From Sphingomonadales bacterium (GTDB lineage: Bacteria; Bacteroidota; Bacteroidia; Flavobacteriales_D; Crocinitomicaceae), in the NCBI GenBank assembly GCA_016872115.1, contig VHBC01000005.1, forward strand, positions 62,001 to 126,000: a stretch of DNA of 64,000 nt. Direction: 5' to 3'. Positions within the stretch are counted from its first letter, which is position 1, and the number at the start of each line of letters is the position of its first letter. Made by a program: the position numbers and the translations under genes. Below, piece by piece: positions 1-8,547 of the stretch. Under the pieces are notes generated by a model that worked only from the letters and a program-made list of their open reading frames with translations, searched no databases and was not told the DNA's origin.

Positions 1-179
1 ATTTTGCCTCTGAAGTCTCGGTCAAATGTGGCAACGAAGCGGTGCAAATTATGGGCGGCTATGGCTATACCAAAGAATACCCAGCCGAGAAGTTTTTGCG
101 CGATGCCAAACTCATGACCATTGGGGAAGGCACCTCAGAGATTCAAAAACTAGTTATTTCTAGAGAAATTTTAAAATAA
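1..179 (+). CDS. Acyl-CoA dehydrogenase, C-terminal fragment (5' end outside window)
   Basis: The open frame enters from the left edge (first full codon at base 3) and ends with TAA at 177-179, giving 58 residues. They match the C-terminal helical domain of acyl-CoA dehydrogenases: a [13 protein letters not shown] stretch followed by [17 protein letters not shown], which in this family contacts FAD and the neighbouring subunit. The enzyme oxidises acyl-CoA to enoyl-CoA in fatty acid or branched-chain degradation. The catalytic base and substrate-specific regions lie outside the window, so the chain-length class cannot be stated. Confidence 0.9.
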   Translation, partial: FASEVSVKCGNEAVQIMGGYGYTKEYPAEKFLRDAKLMTIGEGTSEIQKLVISREILK

Positions 180-181
180 TT

Positions 182-212
182 TTTGTAGAATTCATTTTCT
201 CTCGTATCTTTG
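182..212 (+). promoter_or_regulatory. Promoter of rpsU (Bacteroidota type)
   Basis: TTTG at 182-185 is followed after 19 bases by TATCTTTG at 205-212. This fits the Bacteroidota primary sigma consensus (TTTG, about 19 bases, TAnnTTTG). The rpsU start codon lies 33 bases further on, so this mRNA should have a short leader. Confidence 0.75.
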
Positions 213-245
213 CGACCCTAAGTTTAAACAAAGAAATTAAAGCAT

Positions 246-437
246 ATGTTGATCATTCCAATTAAAGAAGGCGAAAACATCGAACGCGCATTGAAAAAGT
301 ACAAAAAGAAGTACGAAAAAACCAATGTGATGAAACAACTTCGCGGTCGTAAAGAATTCGTGAAGCCTTCTGTGTCTCGTCGTCAGGAAATCATCCGCGC
401 AGCTTACAAGCAAAGAATGCAAAGTCAGCAATTGTAA
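246..437 (+). CDS. rpsU: 30S ribosomal protein S21
   Basis: The 63-residue basic protein has the full bS21 pattern: an N-terminal MLIIPIKEGENIERALKK segment and a lysine/arginine-rich helix (RGRKEFVKPSVSRRQEI). It is a small-subunit protein near the anti-Shine-Dalgarno region of 16S rRNA that helps translation initiation. The length is normal for Bacteroidota. The gene has its own promoter and is followed 25 bases later by a terminator hairpin, so it is probably monocistronic, although the terminator runs directly into the xerC start. Confidence 0.97.
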   Translation: MLIIPIKEGENIERALKKYKKKYEKTNVMKQLRGRKEFVKPSVSRRQEIIRAAYKQRMQSQQL

Positions 438-462
438 CCAATTGTTACAAAATACGTTTGTA

Positions 463-485
463 AAGGAGCTTCGGCTCCTTTTTTT
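463..485 (+). terminator. Rho-independent terminator after rpsU
   Basis: A 7-bp stem (AAGGAGC/GCTCCTT, 463-469 with 474-480) closed by a TTCG tetraloop is followed by five more T residues. The T-tract ends at 485 and the xerC ATG begins at 486, so the hairpin occupies the whole space where a ribosome site would lie. Confidence 0.85.
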
Positions 486-1364
486 ATGTTGCAACATTTC
501 GAAAATTATTTACGCCAAGAAAAACGCTATTCTGCCCATACCTGTTTGGCTTACCTTCAGGACCTCGAGCAGTATGCTATTTTTGCCGAGTGCCAGCAAC
601 TCTCCGATTGGCAGCAACAAAACAGCGCTATTATCAGAAGCTGGATGGTTCAATTATTGGAATCCGGTCTGAGTAACCGAACAGTGAACCGTAAATTAGC
701 GTCATTGCGTACTTTTTTTAGGTGGTTACTCAAGGAAGGGAAGCTCACCGAAAATCCAATGTTGCGCATTCAGGGCCCGAAAGCTGAGAAGCGTTTGCCT
801 GTTTTTGTCAAAGAAACCGAATTAAGTCCTGAACGGATTGAGCCTTTATTTGGCACTGATTTCGAGGGCCTACGCAACCGCCTGATCATCGAGTTATTTT
901 ATCAAACCGGTATGCGTTTGTCGGAACTCATAGACCTCAAAGAAGGTGCACTGACCGATCAGTATTTAAAAGTGTTGGGAAAACGCAACAAAGAGCGCTT
1001 GATTCCGATTTCGGTAGAACTTGCAGAAATGATTTTTCGGTATAAAAATGCAAAAAAGGCTTTGGGGCTGAGCCATCCCAACCTTTTGGTTAGAACGAAT
1101 GGCGAAGCATTATATCCACAATTTGTTTATAGACTGGTGCGCGAGGTTATTGGAACGCTCAGCGGTGTTGAGAAGCGCAGTCCGCATGTTTTAAGGCATA
1201 CTTTTGCTACCCATATGCTCAATAACGGCGCTGGCTTGGAAACGCTCAAAGACTTACTAGGCCATGCCAACTTATCAGCCACACAAGTCTACACCCACAA
1301 TTCTTTTGCGCAATTGAGAAAGGCTTACGGAAGCGCACATCCGCGCGCTGTTAAAACATCTTAA
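486..1364 (+). CDS. xerC: Tyrosine recombinase, XerC/XerD type
   Basis: The 292-residue site-specific recombinase has an N-terminal SAM-like core-binding domain (about 1-90) and a C-terminal catalytic domain. Catalytic residues are visible: Arg in TGMRLSEL, the HxxR motif in HVLRHTFATHML, His in LLGHANLSATQ and the nucleophilic Tyr in QVYTHNSF. The length matches XerC/XerD, which resolve chromosome dimers at dif with FtsK. The location beside rpsU, with no integrase cargo or att repeats, supports a housekeeping role. XerC versus XerD cannot be decided from sequence alone. The ATG directly abuts the rpsU terminator. Confidence 0.9.
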   Translation: MLQHFENYLRQEKRYSAHTCLAYLQDLEQYAIFAECQQLSDWQQQNSAIIRSWMVQLLESGLSNRTVNRKLASLRTFFRWLLKEGKLTENPMLRIQGPKAEKRLPVFVKETELSPERIEPLFGTDFEGLRNRLIIELFYQTGMRLSELIDLKEGALTDQYLKVLGKRNKERLIPISVELAEMIFRYKNAKKALGLSHPNLLVRTNGEALYPQFVYRLVREVIGTLSGVEKRSPHVLRHTFATHMLNNGAGLETLKDLLGHANLSATQVYTHNSFAQLRKAYGSAHPRAVKTS

Positions 1365-1391
1365 ATAAATAGCTAAAGCGCTGAAATTACC

Positions 1392-1399
1392 TATCTTTG
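1392..1399 (+). promoter_or_regulatory. -7 promoter element upstream of the PfkB-family kinase
   Basis: TATCTTTG fits TAnnTTTG exactly and lies 17 bases before the ATG at 1417. I see no convincing TTTG in the -33 position. Confidence 0.55.
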
Positions 1400-1416
1400 C
1401 GGCACAATTTGGAATT

Positions 1417-2337
1417 ATGAAATTAGCAGCAGTTGGTAGTGTCGCATTTGATGCCATCGAAACGCCTTTTGGCAAAACAGACAAAATAGTAGGCGGTGCC
1501 GGAACCTACATCTCTTTGGCGTCCTCTTTTTTCGTTAAAGAGCAAAGCCTCATTTCTGTTGTGGGTGGTGATTTTCCAAAAGATTTCTTAGCGCTTTTAC
1601 AAGACAAAGGGGTCAATGTTAGTGGTGTTGAAATCAAAGAAACCGAAAAAACATTTTTTTGGTCGGGTCGTTACCACACAGATCTCAACTCCCGAGACAC
1701 CCTCGTTACCGAGCTCAATGTGCTCGGAGATTTTCAACCAAAAGTACCTGCTTTAGCGCAAAACGCAAGTTTTTTAATGCTCGGCAACCTAAGCCCGGCC
1801 GTTCAACTTTCTGTCATTCAACAAATGGCTACCCGTCCAAAGCTTATTGCCATGGACACCATGAACTTTTGGATGGATATTGCACTTGACGAACTCAAAG
1901 AAACCTTAAAGCACATCGACGTCCTCATTATCAATGACGAGGAAGCACGCCAACTTTCTGGTGTTTATTCTTTGCGCAAGGCGGCAAATATCATTCGTGC
2001 TATGGGCCCTCAAATCCTCATTATCAAAAAAGGAGAGCACGGTGCGCTGCTTTTCCACGAAAAAAATGTCTTTTACGCACCGGCATTACCCCTAGAAGAA
2101 GTTTTTGACCCAACCGGAGCCGGCGACACCTTTGCTGGCGGTTTTATGGGTTATCTAGCCGCAGCGTCGCAGCTTGATTTCGAGACCATGAAACGCGCTA
2201 TTATTGCGGGCTCAGCCTTGGCCTCATTTTGTGTCGAAAAGTTCGGTACAGAACGACTATTAGAAATTTCACACACCGACTTGCAACAACGCATGCAGGA
2301 ATTTGTTACTCTCTCTACCTTTCAACTGGAAGCCTAA
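1417..2337 (+). CDS. PfkB-family carbohydrate kinase
   Basis: The 306-residue sugar or nucleoside kinase of the ribokinase/PfkB superfamily has an N-terminal glycine-rich substrate motif (VGGAGTYISLAS) and the C-terminal signature DPTGAGDTFAGGF, with the anion hole and catalytic Asp (GAGD). It transfers phosphate from ATP to a sugar or nucleoside hydroxyl in the cytoplasm. The substrate cannot be read from the motifs. The stop codon overlaps the ATG of the DUF349 gene by one base (TAATG), so the two are translationally coupled. Confidence 0.9.
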   Translation: MKLAAVGSVAFDAIETPFGKTDKIVGGAGTYISLASSFFVKEQSLISVVGGDFPKDFLALLQDKGVNVSGVEIKETEKTFFWSGRYHTDLNSRDTLVTELNVLGDFQPKVPALAQNASFLMLGNLSPAVQLSVIQQMATRPKLIAMDTMNFWMDIALDELKETLKHIDVLIINDEEARQLSGVYSLRKAANIIRAMGPQILIIKKGEHGALLFHEKNVFYAPALPLEEVFDPTGAGDTFAGGFMGYLAAASQLDFETMKRAIIAGSALASFCVEKFGTERLLEISHTDLQQRMQEFVTLSTFQLEA

Positions 2338-4046
2338 TGGAATTACAACAACTCATCGATCAAATTACAGCACTTAGCCAACAAGAAGACCTTCTTCATT
2401 TTGGCCGTACTGCCAGTGAAATCAAACAGAATTTTGAAGATCAACTCATCGAGCTTGAACGCCAAGAACAGGTCAAAAGACTTGATGCTAATGATGCAGG
2501 AGAAAACTATGAAGAAGTAGACTACAAGCCATTAAAAGAAGCTTTTTTCGAAGCTTACAGCGAATTTGTTGCCAAGCGTAAAGCCCAGCAACAGCTGCAG
2601 CAAACGCTTGAAGCACAAAACCTCAAGCTTAAAAAAGACCTAATTGTACGCCTCAAAGAGGTTATTGACAACGAAGAAAAAATTGGTAGTGCATTTCAGG
2701 CTTACAAAGACATCCATGAAACCTGGAAAAAAATAGGAGCCATTCCTAGAGAACAACGCGAAGCCATACAAAAGGAATACTCCAGATTACTAGAGATATT
2801 CTTCTATAATATTAAAATTTACAAAGAGCTCAAAGACCACGACTATCGTCGCAATAAACAACTCAAAGAGGACCTTATTTTCAAGCTGAAGCAATTGCGA
2901 GTAGCTTCTTTGGAACAGCGCGATCTCGAGGCCCAGTTACATGCGCTTCAGGACGAATGGGAAGAAATTGGCCCAGTTCCAAATGAAGAGTGGGAACTCA
3001 TGAAAGGCTCTTATTGGGAGGCTGTCCGGGCTATCTACGATAAAATTAACGAGCACTACGAAGCCCAGAGACAAATTCTTAAAGCAAATATTGATGCCAA
3101 AAAAGCGTTAGTTACCGAACTAGAAACACGCCTTGCAGAGGTCGCTACTTTTACAACCAATAGGCATTGGGAAACCCAAACAGCTTTTGTACTTGAACTA
3201 CAAGCGAAATGGAAGACAATAGGCGCGGGAAATCGTAAAGACAACGAAGCTGTTTACCAAGCGTTTCGTTCACTATGCGACGCTTTCTTTGCGGCTAAAA
3301 AGAATTTTTCAAAAGAAATAGATGCGGCAAATCAAGAGGTTGTTGCCAAGAAAAAAGCACTCATCGAAAAAGCCCAAAGCATAGCGACTTCTACTGATTG
3401 GAAAAATACCGCTGAACAGCTTAAGAAGCTCCAAAAACAGTGGCAAGATAGCGGTTCGGCTGGTCAACGCTATGAGAACAAGCTTTGGAAAGATTTTAGA
3501 GCAGCTTGTAATGCCTTTTTTGACGCAAGACAAACACATTTTGCAGGTCAAGATGCGGAAAATGCCGAGAACCTTAGTGCTAAACACGCGCTTATCGAAG
3601 CCTTACGGCAGTATGAATTACCAAGCGATAAGCAAGAAGCGCTGGTTAAATTGCGTGAATTCCAACAGCAGTTCAATGCCATAGGGCCGGTGACCAACAA
3701 GGAACGCCAAAATACATACAACGCGTTTAAAACGCGCATGGATGAGCTCTACAAATCCCTCAAGCTAGAAGGTCAAGAGAAAGAGCGCGTTTTCTTTCAA
3801 GCCAAACTAGAAAGTTTATTGGCCTCACCAGACAAACAGAAATTGCTTCAGGCTGAAAAGCAAGATATTCGAAAGCAAATCGATGCATTGCAAAAAGAGA
3901 TTAATACATTTGAAAATAATCTTGGGTTCTTTGCACGCTCCAAAGGTGCCGATCAATTGCGTCAAGATGTACAAAAGAAAATTAATCTTGCTCAGGAAAA
4001 AATCCAAGGTTTAAAGGCCAAGCTCAAACTGATACCGAATGAATAG
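2337..4046 (+). CDS. DUF349 domain-containing coiled-coil protein
   Basis: The 569-residue, highly charged helical protein contains repeated DUF349-type units of about 70 residues, each with a W-K/E-x-I-G motif (ETWKKIGAIP, DEWEEIGPVP, AKWKTIGAG, KQWQDSG, QQFNAIGPV). The C-terminal 60 residues form a coiled coil. The frame is open from 2229, but ATG 2337 overlaps the kinase stop and starts a sensible N-terminus, so I chose it. DUF349 proteins have no established enzymatic role. It overlaps the next gene by 8 bases. Confidence 0.85.
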   Translation: MELQQLIDQITALSQQEDLLHFGRTASEIKQNFEDQLIELERQEQVKRLDANDAGENYEEVDYKPLKEAFFEAYSEFVAKRKAQQQLQQTLEAQNLKLKKDLIVRLKEVIDNEEKIGSAFQAYKDIHETWKKIGAIPREQREAIQKEYSRLLEIFFYNIKIYKELKDHDYRRNKQLKEDLIFKLKQLRVASLEQRDLEAQLHALQDEWEEIGPVPNEEWELMKGSYWEAVRAIYDKINEHYEAQRQILKANIDAKKALVTELETRLAEVATFTTNRHWETQTAFVLELQAKWKTIGAGNRKDNEAVYQAFRSLCDAFFAAKKNFSKEIDAANQEVVAKKKALIEKAQSIATSTDWKNTAEQLKKLQKQWQDSGSAGQRYENKLWKDFRAACNAFFDARQTHFAGQDAENAENLSAKHALIEALRQYELPSDKQEALVKLREFQQQFNAIGPVTNKERQNTYNAFKTRMDELYKSLKLEGQEKERVFFQAKLESLLASPDKQKLLQAEKQDIRKQIDALQKEINTFENNLGFFARSKGADQLRQDVQKKINLAQEKIQGLKAKLKLIPNE

Positions 4047-4698
4047 TTTTATCAACTTATTGCTGCTTATCATTAGTCTACCGACACTGTTGTTGTCAGT
4101 GTTTGTGGGCTTTGATTTACCAATCGATTTCTTTCATACCACAGGTAAACGCTTGCCTTTTACCCAAGAGATATATTTGGTTTTAGGACTACTCATACTC
4201 ATCATCGGTCTACGTCGTTCTGTCCGCCGCTGGATGGGCGTCAGCATGGTAAAGCAACAGCAAAAATTTGTATGGAATGAAGAAATTAGTACCGAGCGTA
4301 AAAGACGTGTTGTGGTATACAACAGCTTAGAGGCGTTGGTATTTATTAGTCTTGTTGTTGCGCACTTATTTTTGACTCATAAAGCGAGTTTTGTCGCATT
4401 TTCATATAGCGTTTTGGCTATAGATTCGCTCTTGTTTTTTGTCGTAAACAAAAATGCGTTTCGGGTTGGGCTCAGTTCCAAAGCAATATTAGTTGCTGAC
4501 CGCGAGGTCATACTCATTTATTTGAATGGTCTGAGAAAAGTTTCTGTAAGTCAACAAACTATCTATTTTGATTACATAGAAGATTTGCAGCTTTCATTTC
4601 CATTAGATTGCCTAGAGCAGGCGCACAAGGCGTCTTTTTTTAATTCTCTTGAGGCACAGATCGACAGAAATAAAGTCCTTTTTCAGCACACCAAGTAG
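4039..4698 (+). CDS. Small integral membrane protein, unknown function
   Basis: I do not recognise a family. The 219 residues include hydrophobic segments near 5-25, 42-60, 95-112 and 118-135, then a soluble C-terminal part (about 150-219) with a PH-like strand pattern. The layout resembles membrane-anchored PH-like proteins, but this is only an impression. The ATG lies inside the end of the DUF349 gene (8-base overlap), which suggests coupled translation. Confidence 0.6.
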   Translation: MNSFINLLLLIISLPTLLLSVFVGFDLPIDFFHTTGKRLPFTQEIYLVLGLLILIIGLRRSVRRWMGVSMVKQQQKFVWNEEISTERKRRVVVYNSLEALVFISLVVAHLFLTHKASFVAFSYSVLAIDSLLFFVVNKNAFRVGLSSKAILVADREVILIYLNGLRKVSVSQQTIYFDYIEDLQLSFPLDCLEQAHKASFFNSLEAQIDRNKVLFQHTK

Positions 4699-4716
4699 AA
4701 TTTGTACATTCGTACA

Positions 4717-5727
4717 ATGCAAGCTGCAAGCCCAAAAAGAATACTATTAGTCCGATTCAGCTCTATTGGAGATATCGTGCTTACCTTCCCTGTTGCAGCC
4801 GCGATCAAATCCTTATTTCCGAACTGTCAAGTAGATTACGTAACCAAACCACAGTTCAGCTCATTACTCAAAGCTTGTCCTGAAATAGACAATGTGTACA
4901 CCTTAAATGCCACGATTAGGCAACTTAGAAAGGATTTAAATTTTAAACAGTACGATGCCATTCTTGACCTGCATCATAATTTGCGTACGAGCTTATTACT
5001 GCGTTTTCAATTCTCAAAGGTTTATCGTTTTCCCAAGAATAATGTTCAGAAGTGGTTGCTTACTACCTTCAAGATCAAACCTCAAAAACGGCAGCATGTT
5101 GTTGAACGCTATTTGAGTACCTTAGCTCGTTTTGCGTCTTCTTGGACTCCTTTACTTGTATCAAGTAAATATGTTATTCCGTCTGAAGCTCAAATGGATG
5201 TACAAACGGAATTTGAATTAATTCCTAAAACCTATGTTGCCCTTGCAATTGGAGCTCAATTTGCCACCAAAAGACTACCAACGGATTTACTAGTAGAATT
5301 GGTAAACAAAGTTGCATTTCCTGTACTTTTATTGGGCGGCAAGGAAGATATCGAGGATGCGCAGATAATACAGACTTCAACTCTTAAAAAGGATTTGTAT
5401 TCTGCTGTTGGTAAATGCGCAATTCATGAGTCAGCATGGTTGGTTCAAAATGCGAAATGCCTCATTACGAACGATACAGGCCTGATGCACATTGGCGCCG
5501 CTTTTGAGTTACCATTATTTGTAATTTGGGGCAATACAACCCCCGATTTTGGTATGTATCCATATCGTCCTGAGCAAGAAAATGTCGTACATTTTGAAGT
5601 CGCTGACCTCTCATGTAAGCCTTGCTCTAAAATCGGGTTCCAAAGTTGTCCGAAAGGACATTTCAATTGCATGCGCAAGCAAGACATCACGCTCATCGCC
5701 GCGCGTGTTAATGCGCTTGGTGCTTAA
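4717..5727 (+). CDS. Glycosyltransferase family 9 (heptosyltransferase-like)
   Basis: The 336-residue GT-B glycosyltransferase of family GT9 has the N-terminal RILLVRFSSIGDIVLTFPV segment typical of LPS heptosyltransferases and the C-terminal donor-site motif NDTGLMHIGAA. These enzymes add a heptose or related sugar to the LPS core at the inner face of the cytoplasmic membrane. A TTG at 4702 is in frame, but ATG 4717 gives the normal GT9 N-terminus. The stop overlaps that of the convergent thioesterase gene by 4 bases. Confidence 0.88.
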   Translation: MQAASPKRILLVRFSSIGDIVLTFPVAAAIKSLFPNCQVDYVTKPQFSSLLKACPEIDNVYTLNATIRQLRKDLNFKQYDAILDLHHNLRTSLLLRFQFSKVYRFPKNNVQKWLLTTFKIKPQKRQHVVERYLSTLARFASSWTPLLVSSKYVIPSEAQMDVQTEFELIPKTYVALAIGAQFATKRLPTDLLVELVNKVAFPVLLLGGKEDIEDAQIIQTSTLKKDLYSAVGKCAIHESAWLVQNAKCLITNDTGLMHIGAAFELPLFVIWGNTTPDFGMYPYRPEQENVVHFEVADLSCKPCSKIGFQSCPKGHFNCMRKQDITLIAARVNALGA

Positions 5728-6239
5728 TCGTTTAAGAAGAGTTTTTTAAGTTCAGTAGCGTCAGCAGCTTTCATTTTTCCTGCCAAAATGAGTGCCAATT
5801 GTTTGCGGCGTAACGCACCGTCGTAGCGCAATTTTTCTTCGTCGGATTCTGGTATAAGCGCTGGAACTTGAATAGGATTTCCGTTTTGGTCAACGGCTAC
5901 AAAAGTGTAGATGGCTTCATTGCATTTTTCTCGTTGCCCTGTTACGGCATCTTCCACAAATACATCTACAAATACTTCCATTGATGAATTGAATGCCCGC
6001 GATACTTTTGCCTCGAGTGTAACTATTGAGGCATGGTTGATTGGCTTCTGAAAAGAAACGTTGTTGACCGATGCCGTGACCACAACTCTCTTGGAATGGC
6101 GATGTGCTGAAACACTCGCAATAAGATCCATCCAGGCAAGTAGTTGTCCTCCAAATAGGTTGCCTAAAGTGTTAGTGTCATTAGGCAAAACGATTTTGGT
6201 CGTAATGGCTAAAGTGTCGATGGCTTTGTTTGCTTTCAT
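5724..6239 (-). CDS. Acyl-CoA thioesterase, hotdog fold (YciA/BACH type)
   Basis: The 171-residue hotdog thioesterase contains the segment NTLGNLFGGQLLAWMD, in which the Asp and the preceding helix form the active site, and VTASVNNVSFQKPI from the central strand. Such enzymes hydrolyse acyl-CoA to free fatty acid and CoA. The single hotdog domain fits the bacterial YciA-like group. The last 30 residues are charged and helical. A TAnnTTTG element lies 4 bases upstream of the start, so the mRNA is probably leaderless. Confidence 0.88.
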   Translation of the reverse strand: MKANKAIDTLAITTKIVLPNDTNTLGNLFGGQLLAWMDLIASVSAHRHSKRVVVTASVNNVSFQKPINHASIVTLEAKVSRAFNSSMEVFVDVFVEDAVTGQREKCNEAIYTFVAVDQNGNPIQVPALIPESDEEKLRYDGALRRKQLALILAGKMKAADATELKKLFLND

Positions 6240-6243
6240 GAAA

Positions 6244-6251
6244 CAAAGTTA
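6244..6251 (-). promoter_or_regulatory. -7 promoter element of the thioesterase gene, leaderless spacing
   Basis: CAAAGTTA on the plus strand reads TAACTTTG on the minus strand, an exact TAnnTTTG. Only 4 bases separate it from the start codon (6237-6239). No clear -33 TTG is present. Confidence 0.55.
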
Positions 6252-6351
6252 ATGAATCCTTGTTAATGGTAATATTTGTGAATTGAATATGAATAATCAA
6301 GCGACTTATTGTATTTTTACCACAAACTATCACGCTCTATACGAAACAACT

Positions 6352-8547
6352 ATGAAAAAATTCTCCTTTCTGACATTTTTCAGCTTGGCCATTTTTGCAG
6401 CCAACACCAACTATGCTCAAAAGCAGCAACGCGTCCTCGACCCTCAAAACATGCGCCAAGGTGAAACCGTTGAATATTGTACTACACACAAAAAGCAAGC
6501 CGCTTTAGAGCAGAATTCAGCCTATTTAGCCGGCCAGTCGATAGTAGAAGCCGAAACATATGAAATTGTTAAAAAGGGCAGCAACCAGAAAGCTACAATC
6601 TACACCATTCCTGTTGTATTTCACGTATTGCATTTTGCCGGCGTTGAAAATATTTCTGATGAACAAATCCTCAATGCACTTTTTATTTTAAACAGAGATT
6701 TCCGCAAACTTAATTCTGACACAGCGAATGTGCATCCAGATTTTCAAGGAATGCCCGCAGATATCGAAGTCGAATTTAAGTTAGCCACCAAAGCGCCTAA
6801 TGGTACTTGTTTTAGTGGCATTACGCGCACTTTTTCTCCTTTGAGTTACCAAGGAGATGACGGAGGCAATCAAGTCGATGCTATCGTTTCCGGTAACAAT
6901 GTGTATAATGGTCAATGGCCAGGCAACAAATATCTTAACATTTTTATTTGCGGCGATATCGGTGGCGCAGCGGGCTATACCACCAAGCCAAGTATCTGGG
7001 GGGCATCCAGTATGCAAAATGGCATTTGGATTCTCCATGATTACGTTGGTGCAATTGGCACAGGTTCAACAAGCGCAAGTCGTGCACTTACCCACGAAGT
7101 TGGTCACTGGCTAAACCTAGATCATACCTGGGGCGGGAACAATAATCCAGGAAATACTTCTAGTTGTAGTACCGACGACAACGTACAAGACACGCCAAAT
7201 TGTATCGGTGTCACTGCCTGTTTGTTGAATTCAAACACATGTACTTCGGACAACGCCTATTGGGGCTTTAATATCCGTGATAACGTGGAGAATTACATGG
7301 ATTATTCTTATTGTTCCAAAATGTTTACCGAAGGTCAGCGCACCAGAATGCGCAATGCACTTCAAGTTACAAGTACTGGTCGAGCTAACGTGGTATCGGC
7401 AGCTAACCTCGCAGCCGTCGGCGCATCTGGTAATCCATATCTTTGCAAAGCAGATTTCTCTTCAGACAAGAACACCATTTGTGCTGGCAACGAAGTGCAA
7501 TTTTCCGATGATTCTTATAACGCTGTAACTACCTGGAGTTGGGTGATCACACCTTCAGCGGGTTGGACTTTTGCAAGCGGTAGTTCGGCAAGTTCTCAAA
7601 ACCCAGTGGTGGTCTTCAATACGCCCGGTATGTACGATATTCAATTAACAGCAACCGACGGCACCAACTCTGATTCGGAAACTAAAACGGGTTTTATTCG
7701 CGTTTTGGGCACGCCAGAGACGCTACCTTATTGGGAAGGATTTGAGGCTTATTCATCGCTCAACAATTTGCCAAATTGGGAAGTCTACAACGCGCCCAAC
7801 AACAACGCCTTCTCTTTAGAATCTAATTTTGGTCATTCGGGCACTAAGTGTGCACGCCTAAACAACTTTGGTCAAGCGGCCTCTAACATCGATGAATTGA
7901 TTTCAACGAACATTGATCTTTCTGTTATCGATACCGCTTCTGGTTCAGTTACCCTTTCGTTCAGATATGCTTATCGCAAGCGAACCTCCTCTAATTACGA
8001 ATACCTGAAAGTATTCGTTACTGGTAACTGCGGTGAGAATTGGGCACAACGCAAAACACTTGGCGGAAATCAACTTTCTAACCAAGTGGTTTCAACATCA
8101 TGGGCACCCACAAGCCAAGCAGATTGGGTGACCGTTCACATGACCAACGTGACGGCAAACTACTTTACGGATAATTTCCGAATGCGTTTTCGATTTGAAG
8201 GAGAAGGTGGAAATAACTTATTTCTAGATGACATCAATCTATATGCAGGTGCGCCTTCAAATGATTTAGTACTTGCTATTTCTGAACAACCTTCTTTCGA
8301 ACAGTTGAACTTATTCCCTAACCCAACTGACGGTGATTTACATATCAGTTTCAATACAAATGTTGCCGGTAATGCTCAACTGCATATCACAGACATTACA
8401 GGAAAAAAAGTAAATAGTTACCCTTTGCATATCCAAGTAGGAAGTAATTTGATTATTACCAACACCACAGGTCTAGCAAGCGGTACTTACCTGATGATAT
8501 TGGATGCAAATGGCGTTCAGACCACGCGCTCTTTTGTGGTGGAATAA
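6352..8547 (+). CDS. Secreted M43 (pappalysin-type) zinc metalloprotease with T9SS sorting domain
   Basis: The 731-residue secreted protease starts with a signal peptide (MKKFSFLTFFSLAIF, cleavage near NYAQ), so ATG 6352 is preferred over an upstream in-frame TTG. The catalytic zinc motif HEVGHWLNLDH (residues 248-258) and a Met-turn ENYMDYS segment identify family M43. A PKD-like domain follows (about 365-450), then a jelly-roll-like region, then a T9SS type A C-terminal domain (LFPNPTDGDL to FVVE). It should cross the outer membrane by the type IX system. Its stop abuts the uvrC stop with no spacer. Confidence 0.93.
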   Translation: MKKFSFLTFFSLAIFAANTNYAQKQQRVLDPQNMRQGETVEYCTTHKKQAALEQNSAYLAGQSIVEAETYEIVKKGSNQKATIYTIPVVFHVLHFAGVENISDEQILNALFILNRDFRKLNSDTANVHPDFQGMPADIEVEFKLATKAPNGTCFSGITRTFSPLSYQGDDGGNQVDAIVSGNNVYNGQWPGNKYLNIFICGDIGGAAGYTTKPSIWGASSMQNGIWILHDYVGAIGTGSTSASRALTHEVGHWLNLDHTWGGNNNPGNTSSCSTDDNVQDTPNCIGVTACLLNSNTCTSDNAYWGFNIRDNVENYMDYSYCSKMFTEGQRTRMRNALQVTSTGRANVVSAANLAAVGASGNPYLCKADFSSDKNTICAGNEVQFSDDSYNAVTTWSWVITPSAGWTFASGSSASSQNPVVVFNTPGMYDIQLTATDGTNSDSETKTGFIRVLGTPETLPYWEGFEAYSSLNNLPNWEVYNAPNNNAFSLESNFGHSGTKCARLNNFGQAASNIDELISTNIDLSVIDTASGSVTLSFRYAYRKRTSSNYEYLKVFVTGNCGENWAQRKTLGGNQLSNQVVSTSWAPTSQADWVTVHMTNVTANYFTDNFRMRFRFEGEGGNNLFLDDINLYAGAPSNDLVLAISEQPSFEQLNLFPNPTDGDLHISFNTNVAGNAQLHITDITGKKVNSYPLHIQVGSNLIITNTTGLASGTYLMILDANGVQTTRSFVVE

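Noticed and set aside
486..1364. XerC-like gene as an integrase marking a mobile element
   Set aside because: It has housekeeping neighbours (rpsU, PfkB kinase), no adjacent tRNA, direct repeats or cargo genes, and a normal Xer length.
6272..6280. TAATATTTG as promoter of the M43 protease
   Set aside because: There is one base too many between TA and TTTG, and no -33 element at a suitable distance. It remains possible but unsupported.
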